A stretch of 11,468 nucleotides of DNA, from assembly GCA_035716845.1 (NCBI GenBank), contig DASTJE010000111.1, forward strand, positions 1 to 11,468. Direction: 5' to 3'. The position numbers and the translations under genes were made by a program. This DNA comes from CADEEN01 sp035716845. GTDB taxonomy: Bacteria; Pseudomonadota; Gammaproteobacteria; Burkholderiales; Burkholderiaceae_C. Under the pieces are notes generated by a model. It had not been told where the DNA came from, made no database searches, and was given only the letters and a program-made list of their open reading frames with translations. Below, one piece after another: positions 6,372 through 11,468 of this stretch (its first letter is position 1; each line of letters starts with the position of its first letter).

Positions 6372-7312
6372 GGCGTCTCCGGCCTCTCGAGGCGGTCGAG
6401 GTAGCGCGCGCGGTAGACCAGGCGCGGCCGGGCCGGGTCGTCGACGAAGGCGCTGCGATCGTGCAGCACGTTGTGCGAGACCAGACCCATGCCGGCGCCC
6501 AGGCGCACGCGCAAGGCCCCGTCCGGGCCGCCCGCCAGCCATTGCTCCAGAAAGGCCACGGCGGCCAGCGTGTCCTTGTCCTGCTTCCACACGATGCTGC
6601 GCGTGCGCGCGGTGTAGCGCATGTGCAGCGCGCCGTCGTGCGGGTCCACGGAAAACACCGGTCCGCTCTGGGCCGCCCTCGCCTCGCCGGACGCGCCTTC
6701 GCGCGCCGGAATGGTCATGGCGTCGGCGGCCATCAGCGCGCGCATCCAGCGCGGCGACGCGTCACGCACGGCGATGTAGGCCAGCTCATGGTCGAGCAGC
6801 AGGTTCTCCCCGCCCCGGGCCGCCGGCCTCACGCAGTGCAGCAGCATGGCGCGGATGCGCCGCTCGCCGGGGTGGTAGTAGCCGTCGGTGTGCCACTTCA
6901 GCGCGTGGTCGGTATAGGGGATGAAGGCGCCGCGGTCCTGCCCCGGCGCCGGCGCGCCGCCGCGCACCGCGATGCTCGAGATGCCGTCCTCGTCGGCCAG
7001 CCAGTTGGCGTCCAGGCGCAGCAGCCCGAGCTGGGCCGCCAGGGCGCGCAGCACGTCCTTGTCCTGATCTCCACCCGGCACCGTGCGGTAGATCGCCATG
7101 TTCCAGCGCGCGCAGCGCTGCAGCAGGGCCTCGCGCTCGGCGTCGCGCAGCGCGCGCGGGTCGGCCACGTCGACCATAAGCTCGGCGGCGGTGCGCGCGC
7201 GGTCGGCCAGCTTGCGCGCGCGCCAGGCACGGTAGGCCGCGTCGTCGCCCAGGTCGAAGGGGCTGCGGCGCCGCAGCCCGGCTGCTGGAGGGTCGGCGAT
7301 CAGGGTGCTCAT
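6356..7312 (-). CDS. TauD/TfdA-family Fe(II)/2-oxoglutarate-dependent dioxygenase
   Basis: The 318-aa protein carries the 2-His-1-carboxylate facial triad: His141 and Asp143 in KWHTDGYYHP, and the distal His284 in GLVSHNVLHDRSAF. The basic residues that follow (Arg295 or Arg297) could hold the 2-oxoglutarate carboxylate. The segment MLLHCVRPAARGGENLLLDH (156-175) is the typical core strand region. The N-terminal ~100 residues are helical and longer than in TauD itself. Family members hydroxylate varied small molecules; taurine dioxygenase releases sulfite, which would fit a sulfur locus, but the substrate cannot be deduced. It starts at an ATG at 7312 that overlaps the previous stop by four bases (ATGA) and ends inside the start of the reductase gene. 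TauD-type enzymes normally need no dedicated reductase, so the pairing is notable. Confidence 0.88.
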   Translation of the reverse strand: MSTLIADPPAAGLRRRSPFDLGDDAAYRAWRARKLADRARTAAELMVDVADPRALRDAEREALLQRCARWNMAIYRTVPGGDQDKDVLRALAAQLGLLRLDANWLADEDGISSIAVRGGAPAPGQDRGAFIPYTDHALKWHTDGYYHPGERRIRAMLLHCVRPAARGGENLLLDHELAYIAVRDASPRWMRALMAADAMTIPAREGASGEARAAQSGPVFSVDPHDGALHMRYTARTRSIVWKQDKDTLAAVAFLEQWLAGGPDGALRVRLGAGMGLVSHNVLHDRSAFVDDPARPRLVYRARYLDRLERPETPWPNG

Positions 7313-7944
7313 TCGCCGCTCATGCGGTTGCCACGCCGTGCCGGCCGCGGCGCGTTGGACAGCAGGTTGGCCAGGGCGTCGAGCACGGTGCGCGCGGCCT
7401 CGGGGGCCTCGATGGCCATCACCTGGTCGATCACCCACGGCCGGTCCTTGGGCGGCAGCGTCGGCGCCAGGCGGCTGGCCAGGTAGCGCAGGAAGGCGAA
7501 ATCCGGCATGAACGGCGGCTCGGCCTCGGTGCCGAACTCCGCGTAATGGCCGTTGACCTCGTTGAACAGCGCGATGAAACGCTCCTCGCGGCTCGTGTCC
7601 GCCGGCGGCGGCCCGAGCAGGTCGGCCTCGTTGCCGGCCAGCGTGTCGGCGCAGTGCAGCACCAGCGCGCGCAGGAAGGCCGCGCGTGCCGCCTCGTCCA
7701 GGCGGGCATGCGCCACGCGGTCGAGCACCGCGATCAGGAACACCAGGGTCTCACGCAGGAAGTCGAAATACGGTTCGCCCGCGTCGATGTCGAAGTCGGC
7801 GCCGCGCATGCGCTTGAGCATGGTGTGCGCGACGCGCCAGACGGTGAAGGCCACCGCCCGCCCCTGGTCCTGCGGGCTGCGCTCGGCCCCCGGCTTGAAC
7901 CAGTGGCTCTTGATGCGCAGGGCGGGAGGTTGCGCGGTGCTCAT
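7309..7944 (-). CDS. Unknown 211-aa, mostly helical protein
   Basis: I cannot assign a family. The protein opens MSTAQPPALRIKSHWFKPGA, followed by strongly helical stretches: AVAFTVWRVAHTMLKRMRG (30-48), YFDFLRETLVFLIAVLDRVAHARL (59-82), a long helix around 83-105 and FIALFNEVNGHYAEFG (123-138). A Pro-rich turn and an amphipathic C-terminal helix (VLDALANLLSN, 187-197) follow, then a basic tail. It looks like a soluble all-alpha protein; there is no signal peptide, and the hydrophobic stretch at 65-74 is short and interrupted by charges. The ATG at 7944 lacks a clear ribosome binding site; a frame open to 8067 would read through the repeat and is unlikely. It overlaps the dioxygenase gene by four bases, so a chaperone or partner role for that enzyme is possible. 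Confidence 0.75.
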   Translation of the reverse strand: MSTAQPPALRIKSHWFKPGAERSPQDQGRAVAFTVWRVAHTMLKRMRGADFDIDAGEPYFDFLRETLVFLIAVLDRVAHARLDEAARAAFLRALVLHCADTLAGNEADLLGPPPADTSREERFIALFNEVNGHYAEFGTEAEPPFMPDFAFLRYLASRLAPTLPPKDRPWVIDQVMAIEAPEAARTVLDALANLLSNAPRPARRGNRMSGE

Positions 7945-7987
7945 GAGCGTCGCACGCAACGAGCCAAGCCCAGCAGCCGCCGCGGAA

Positions 7988-8041
7988 CCGGCTTCGCCGG
8001 GCCGCTGGCGGCGCCCCCTTGAGGGGCTGCGCCGAAGGCGC
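7988..8041. repeat. GC-rich intergenic repeat with four tandem hairpins
   Basis: Four short stem-loops follow each other directly: CCGGC-TTC-GCCGG (7988-8000), GCCGC-TG-GCGGC (8001-8012), CCCC-TTGA-GGGG (8015-8026) and GCGCC-GAA-GGCGC (8029-8041), with a G-rich tail to about 8052. The arrangement resembles dispersed palindromic elements that I know from intergenic regions of Comamonadaceae and other Burkholderiales. It fills the only sizeable gap (7945-8056) inside the minus-strand operon. There it may stabilise or attenuate the transcript between the DsrC-like gene and the downstream genes. Without the genome I cannot count copies. Confidence 0.6.
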
Positions 8042-8056
8042 TCCGGGGGTGGGCCA

Positions 8057-8389
8057 TCAGTACCCACCCTTGCCGAGAGGCTGCGGCAGGCCGGCGACCT
8101 TGGCGCCCTGCTTGGCCGGGCCGACCGGGAACAGCTCGTACAGCGCCTTGCTGTCGCAGCCCGGCAGGACCTCCTCCGACAGCCCCTTGAGCATGTTGCG
8201 GAAGTTCGGGGTGTGGCCGTTCTCGCGGTACTCCTCGCGCAGGTACTCGACCACCTTCCAGTGGTCCTCGGTGAGCGTGATGCCCTCGGCGGCGGCGATC
8301 ACGCGCACCACCTCCTCGCCGAAGTCGGGCTCGAGCAGGTAGCCCTCGTCGTCGGTTTCCAGTTCGGTGCCGTTGACCACGTAGCCCAT
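8057..8389 (-). CDS. DsrC/TusE/RspA-family protein lacking both redox cysteines
   Basis: The 110-aa protein has the family hallmarks: DEGYLLEPDFGEEVV (14-28), GITLTEDHWKVVEYLREEY (36-54) and LYELFPVGPAKQGAKVAGLP (83-102). True DsrC carries two cysteines 11 residues apart at the C-terminus (QACKIAGLPKPTGCV type) that form the trisulfide with sulfite reductase product, while TusE keeps the penultimate one. Here the matching positions are Ala96 and Lys107, and the tail ends GKGGY. The only cysteine, Cys78 (LPGCDSK), is outside the motif. By the published division into DsrC, TusE and cysteine-less RspA, this is RspA-like, so it cannot carry sulfur in the normal way and may be regulatory. AAGGAG lies nine bases before the ATG. 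Dissimilatory dsrAB starts about 1 kb away on the other strand; a catalytic DsrC probably lies outside the window. Confidence 0.9.
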   Translation of the reverse strand: MGYVVNGTELETDDEGYLLEPDFGEEVVRVIAAAEGITLTEDHWKVVEYLREEYRENGHTPNFRNMLKGLSEEVLPGCDSKALYELFPVGPAKQGAKVAGLPQPLGKGGY

Positions 8390-8426
8390 CCTCGCGTTCT
8401 CCTTCGTTCAGTGCGTCGACATTCGA

Positions 8427-9050
8427 TCACTCCGGCGTGCCCACGGCGGCCGCCGACTTGTGCGGCACGAACACGCCGCAACCCCACTCGCGGTGCCGGC
8501 CCAGGCCGGCCTCCTGCACCCGCAGCGCGTCGGCGGCCGACAGGCCGTCGAGCATCACGCTGTAACCCGCCGGGCCGCCCCCGTGGCCGGGCTGCAGGCG
8601 GCCGCAGATGATGCGGCAGCGCACCCCCAGCGCCTCCAGTTCGACCTCCAGCGCGCGCTGGAACGCAAGCTCGTCGGCGTCGCCGGTGACCACCAGGTGC
8701 GCGTACAGCGTGCCCCAGGGCAGCAGTTCGCGCACCTGGGCCGCGCCCAGCACCAGCGGGTGCCCCGCGACGTCGAGCCGCTGCCCGGCCAGCGCCGCCG
8801 CCGCATCGTCCGCGCGCGCGCGCGGCACGCGCAGCACCAGCCGGGTACGCTGCGACAGCAGCACGCGCGTGGCGTCGCCGCCGGTGACGTTCAGGCGATG
8901 CAGCGCCGCACGCGGCCGCGCCTCGTCCAGCCACGGCAAGAGGCCGCGCAGCGACTCGGCCAGCGCGCAACGGTGCTCGCGCGGCAGGCTCGCGCCGCGC
9001 AGCGGGAAGGCCACGTCCACGCTGGCGGCCACGGCGCCGTCGCTGGCCAT
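8427..9050 (-). CDS. cas6: Solitary Cas6/Cmx6-like (type I-MYXAN) CRISPR RNA endonuclease homologue
   Basis: The 207-aa protein matches the Cas6 variant of subtype I-MYXAN (Cmx6). Matching blocks are VDVAFPLRGASLPREHRCAL (11-30, with His26 where the family keeps a His), LLSQRTRLVLRVP (64-76), LDVAGHPLVLGAAQVREL (92-109) and the C-terminal GLGRHREWGCGVFVPHKSAA (182-201), which is the glycine-rich RAMP loop. Cas6 proteins bind and cut CRISPR repeat RNA; His26 or His51 could be catalytic. No repeat array or other cas gene is visible. The gene sits second in a sulfur-locus operon, five bases after the preceding stop. The ATG at 9050 is preferred because GGGAG lies eight bases upstream; a GTG at 9059 would overlap that stop. 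It may cleave another RNA hairpin or act as an RNA-binding regulator; its real target is unknown. Confidence 0.82.
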   Translation of the reverse strand: MASDGAVAASVDVAFPLRGASLPREHRCALAESLRGLLPWLDEARPRAALHRLNVTGGDATRVLLSQRTRLVLRVPRARADDAAAALAGQRLDVAGHPLVLGAAQVRELLPWGTLYAHLVVTGDADELAFQRALEVELEALGVRCRIICGRLQPGHGGGPAGYSVMLDGLSAADALRVQEAGLGRHREWGCGVFVPHKSAAAVGTPE

Positions 9051-9055
9051 GCCGA

Positions 9056-9271
9056 TCACTCCCGGGGCTGCCGCTGCGCCCACTCCAGGAGCGCCCGGCC
9101 CCACGCTTCGGCGGTGATGGGGTCGATGTCGAACACGGTGAAACGGCTCTTCTCGCGGATGCGCGTGCGCAGCAGGCTCATGCCGCCGGCCTCGTGATCC
9201 ACCTGCTGCAACTCGATTTCCTGCCCGCCCAGCGGCACGCGCCAATGGGCCAGGCGGGTCGTGCGTGTCAT
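9056..9271 (-). CDS. Small uncharacterised protein, 71 aa, first gene of cassette
   Basis: The protein reads MTRTTRLAHWRVPLGGQEIE..., then LQQVDHEAGGMSLLRTRIRE (21-40), KSRFTVFDIDPITAEAWG (41-58) and a C-terminal helix ALLEWAQRQ. The pattern of strands (IELQQVDHE, MSLLRTRIRE, RFTVFDID) followed by an alpha helix suggests a small beta-sheet protein. It looks like a conserved domain rather than a chance frame, with consistent codon use and a very good ribosome binding site (GGAGGTG, five bases from the ATG at 9271). I do not recognise a named function. As the first gene of the unit divergent from dsrA, its upstream region is the shared promoter. It almost touches the Cas6-like gene, so the two proteins may act together. 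Confidence 0.8.
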   Translation of the reverse strand: MTRTTRLAHWRVPLGGQEIELQQVDHEAGGMSLLRTRIREKSRFTVFDIDPITAEAWGRALLEWAQRQPRE

Positions 9272-9320
9272 CGCCACCTCCGCGAGGGCGCATTGAGCGC
9301 GCGCGTGGAGGAGGCGTCCA

Positions 9321-9359
9321 TACCCGGTACGGGGGACCCCCGGATACCCCATCCGGGTA
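9321..9359. promoter_or_regulatory. Nested palindrome in the dsrA/cassette divergent promoter region
   Basis: TACCCGG (9321-9327) and CCGGGTA (9353-9359) form a perfect outer inverted repeat. Inside it, GGTAC-GGGGG-A-CCCCC-GGATACC (9326-9348) is a second, nearly perfect palindrome. The element lies between the starts of two divergent units: 49 bases from the cassette start and 62 from dsrA. A shared operator or a cruciform-type element is therefore likely. I could not find a convincing sigma-70 promoter; TATCGT at 9383-9388 is a weak -10 candidate for dsrA. The binding protein is unknown. Confidence 0.55.
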
Positions 9360-9421
9360 ATGTGGCCGCGCGCCATCCGCTCTATCGTCCCGCCCACGTC
9401 CGAAACCGGAGCAAGCGCGAC

Positions 9422-10732
9422 ATGGCCAAGAAGATGCACCCGACACCGATGCTCGACGAACTGGAGAGCGGCCCCTGGCCGAGCTTCGTCACCGGGCTCA
9501 AGCGCCTGGCCCAGGACAAGGACTACGTGGTCGACCTGCTGGGCACGCTGGAGACGAGCTACCGCACCCGCAAGGGCTACTGGAAGGGCGGCACGGTGGG
9601 CGTGTTCGGCTACGGCGGCGGCGTGATCCCGCGCTTCACCGAGCTGAAGAACGAGGACGGCACGCCGGTGTTCGCGGACGCCGCCGAGCTGCATACCCTG
9701 CGCGTGCAGCCCCCGCCGGGCATGCACTACACCTCGGACGTGCTGCGCAAGATGTGCGACATCTGGGAGCGCCACGGCACCGGCCTGATCGCCTTCCACG
9801 GCCAGAGCGGCGACATCATGTTCCAGGGCGCCAAGACCGACAAGGTGCAGGCCGCCTTCGATGAGCTCAACGAACTGGGCTTCGACCTCGGCGGCGCCGG
9901 CCCGGCGGTGCGCACCAGCATGAGCTGCGTGGGCGCGGCGCGCTGCGAGCAGAGCTGCTTCGACGAGGCGCGGGCGCACCGCCAGGTGATCAACACCTTC
10001 GTCGACGACATCCACCGCCCCGCCCTGCCCTACAAGTTCAAGTTCAAGTTCAGCGGCTGCAGCAACGACTGCATGAACTCGATCCAGCGCGCCGACATGG
10101 CCGTGATCGGGACCTGGCGCGACAACATGCGCAGCGACGAGGTGCTGGCGCGCAAATGGTTCGACAAGCACGGCATGAACGAGCTGGTCAACGACGTGGT
10201 CGCGCGCTGCCCGACCAAGGCCATCATGCTCAAGGAGGTCAAGGAGCTGCGCACGGGCGACGGCGCGGCCCACCTCACCAGCGTCAAGGTCAGCGACACG
10301 CACGCGCTGGAGATCGACAACAAGGACTGCGTGCGCTGCATGCACTGCGTCAACGTGATGACCGGCGCGCTCGCGCACGGCACCGACACCGGCGCCACCA
10401 TCCTGATCGGCGGCAAGCGCACGCTCAAGATCGGCGACCTGATGGGCACCGTCGTCGTGCCCTTCCTGCCGCTCAAGACCGACGAGGACTACGAGGCCCT
10501 GGTCGAGCTGGCGCGCAAGGTGATCGACTTCTTCGCCGAGAACGCCCTCGAGCACGAGCGCACCGGCGAGATGATCGAGCGCATCGGCCTGGTGAACTTC
10601 CTCGAGGGCATCGGCCTCGAGATCGACCCCAACATGGTCGCCACGCCGCGCACCAACCCCTACGTGCGCACCGACGGCTGGGACGAGGAAGTCGCCAAGA
10701 TCAATGCCAAGAAGCAGGCCAAGGCCGCCTGA
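9422..10732 (+). CDS. dsrA: Dissimilatory (reverse-type) sulfite reductase, alpha subunit
   Basis: The 436-aa cytoplasmic protein is the siroheme/[4Fe-4S] alpha subunit of DsrAB, which interconverts sulfite and sulfide-level sulfur bound to DsrC. Cluster-siroheme ligands are Cys169 and Cys175 (SCVGAARC) with Cys213 and Cys217 (SGCSNDC), next to the family-typical YKFKFKFSG. The inserted ferredoxin domain has DCVRCMHC (Cys303, 306, 309) paired with Cys263 (ARCPTKAI). Basic residues around 81-110 (HTLRVQPPPGMHYTSDVLRK) fit the siroheme pocket. Length is as expected. The ATG at 9422 has GGAG ten bases upstream; longer in-frame starts would cover the promoter region. dsrB follows after 14 bases. 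The oxidative direction is inferred from the betaproteobacterial character of the window, not from a phylogeny. Confidence 0.97.
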   Translation: MAKKMHPTPMLDELESGPWPSFVTGLKRLAQDKDYVVDLLGTLETSYRTRKGYWKGGTVGVFGYGGGVIPRFTELKNEDGTPVFADAAELHTLRVQPPPGMHYTSDVLRKMCDIWERHGTGLIAFHGQSGDIMFQGAKTDKVQAAFDELNELGFDLGGAGPAVRTSMSCVGAARCEQSCFDEARAHRQVINTFVDDIHRPALPYKFKFKFSGCSNDCMNSIQRADMAVIGTWRDNMRSDEVLARKWFDKHGMNELVNDVVARCPTKAIMLKEVKELRTGDGAAHLTSVKVSDTHALEIDNKDCVRCMHCVNVMTGALAHGTDTGATILIGGKRTLKIGDLMGTVVVPFLPLKTDEDYEALVELARKVIDFFAENALEHERTGEMIERIGLVNFLEGIGLEIDPNMVATPRTNPYVRTDGWDEEVAKINAKKQAKAA

Positions 10733-10746
10733 GCAGGAGAACGACG

Positions 10747-11468
10747 ATGGCCCATCGCACCCCGATCGAGAGCGGCGCCCCCGACAACAAGCCGTTCCTG
10801 CACCCGACGCTCGCGAAGAACTACGGCAACTGGAAGTACCACGACCGTCCGCGCCCGGGCGTGCTGCACCACGTCTCGCACAGCGGCGACGAGGTGTGGA
10901 CCGTGCGCGCCGGCACGCAGCGGCAGATGGACGTCTACACGATCCGCAAGCTGTGCGACATCGCCGACACCTACGCCGACGGCCACGTGCGCTTCACGAT
11001 CCGCAGCAACATCGAGTTCATGGTGTCCGACCCGAACAAGGTCGCGCCGCTGATCGAGGCGCTCACGAGCAACGGCTTCCCGGTCGGCGGCACCGGCAAC
11101 TCGGTGTCGATGATCGCCCACACCCAGGGCTGGCTGCACTGCGACATCCCGGGCACCGACGCCTCGGGCGCGGTCAAGGCGCTGATGGACGAGCTCTACG
11201 AGGAGTTCATCCGCGAGGAGATGCCCAACCGCGTGCACCTGTCCACCAGCTGCTGCGAGATCAACTGCGGCGGCCAGGCCGACATCGCCATCATCGTGCA
11301 GCACACCAAGCCGCCCAAGATCAACCACGACCTGGTGGCCAACATGTGCGAGCGCCCGGCCGTGGTCGCGCGCTGCCCGGTGGCGGCGATCCGGCCGGCG
11401 CTGGTCAACGGCAAGCCCTCGCTGGAGGTCGACGAGAAGAAGTGCATCTGCTGCGGCGCCTGCTACCC
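10747..11468 (+). CDS. dsrB: Dissimilatory (reverse-type) sulfite reductase, beta subunit (3' end outside window)
   Basis: The first 240 residues of DsrB are present. They include ESGAPDNKPFLHPTLAKNYG (8-27), the siroheme-facing segment HVRFTIRSNIEFMV (80-93), VGGTGNSVSMIAHTQGWLHC (113-132) and the cluster block STSCCEINCGG (167-176, Cys169, 170 and 174). The ferredoxin-type site combines Cys210 (ARCPVAAI) with CICCGAC (Cys233, 236, 239). The ATG at 10747 follows AGGAG at 10734-10738, 14 bases after the dsrA stop, so the two subunits are co-translated from one message. The full protein is normally about 350 aa, so roughly a third lies beyond the right edge. In sulfur oxidisers dsrAB is usually followed by dsrEFHCMKLJOPN; that part is not visible. 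Confidence 0.97.
   Translation, partial: MAHRTPIESGAPDNKPFLHPTLAKNYGNWKYHDRPRPGVLHHVSHSGDEVWTVRAGTQRQMDVYTIRKLCDIADTYADGHVRFTIRSNIEFMVSDPNKVAPLIEALTSNGFPVGGTGNSVSMIAHTQGWLHCDIPGTDASGAVKALMDELYEEFIREEMPNRVHLSTSCCEINCGGQADIAIIVQHTKPPKINHDLVANMCERPAVVARCPVAAIRPALVNGKPSLEVDEKKCICCGACY

Noticed and set aside
8057..8389. Sequencing error as the reason for the missing DsrC cysteines
   Set aside because: The reading frame stays aligned with the family through AGLPQP, and both cysteine positions are replaced by clean sense codons, so a frameshift does not explain it.
8427..9050. A CRISPR array near the Cas6-like gene
   Set aside because: I looked for regularly spaced repeats of 25-40 bases around the gene and elsewhere in the window and found none.
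10033..10050. Triple AAGTTC tandem repeat in dsrA
   Set aside because: It encodes the KFKFKF segment that is a normal conserved part of DsrA, so it is coding constraint rather than a repeat element.
9272..10555. Upstream extension of the 71-aa gene antisense to dsrA
   Set aside because: The open frame runs on through the promoter and dsrA, but this part is an antisense shadow. The real start at 9271 has a strong ribosome binding site.

Overview
The window is GC-rich DNA (roughly 70% by eye) with tightly packed genes. It most likely comes from a betaproteobacterium of the Burkholderiales that oxidises reduced sulfur and stores polyhydroxyalkanoate. The main clues are dsrAB at the right end, in a gene context that fits the oxidative (reverse) type, a PHA synthase at the left, and a GC-rich multi-hairpin intergenic repeat of a kind common in Burkholderiales. 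The taxonomic call is inference; no rRNA or other marker gene is present.

Layout, left to right: (1) 1-800, minus strand, an AIM24/TIGR00266-family protein cut by the window edge. (2) 801-1241, a 440-base divergent intergenic region with three dyads, one of them a CTGC-N3-GCAG palindrome next to the ribosome binding site of the following gene. (3) 1242-3858, plus strand, an SDR oxidoreductase and a PHA synthase (phaC). (4) 3871-9271, minus strand, a nine-gene apparent operon running away from dsrA. (5) 9272-9421, the divergent promoter region, with a nested GC-rich palindrome. (6) 9422-11468, plus strand, dsrA and the 5' part of dsrB.

The minus-strand operon is the unusual part. In transcription order it encodes: a 71-aa small protein; a solitary Cas6/Cmx6-type CRISPR RNA endonuclease homologue with no CRISPR array or other cas gene in the window; a DsrC/TusE-family protein lacking both functional C-terminal cysteines; a 211-aa unknown; a TauD/TfdA-type Fe(II)/2-oxoglutarate dioxygenase; a [2Fe-2S]/flavin oxidoreductase with an N-terminal helix-turn-helix-like segment; a free-standing S24/LexA-type domain that keeps the catalytic serine but has arginine where the lysine should be; and two small unknown proteins of 73 and 149 aa. 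Most junctions overlap or nearly touch (ATGA, GTGA, TGATG, a 16-bp overlap), so the set is probably translated as a unit. The one long gap, between the DsrC-like gene and the 211-aa gene, holds the multi-hairpin repeat.

My reading is that this is an accessory cassette attached to the reverse dissimilatory sulfite reductase locus. It mixes likely regulatory parts (Cys-less DsrC, S24-like domain, HTH-oxidoreductase fusion, RNA-binding Cas6) with redox enzymes. The family assignments come from motifs seen in the translations; the joint function is a hypothesis. The left-hand SDR-phaC pair is a separate transcription unit that converges on the cassette with only 12 bases between stop codons.
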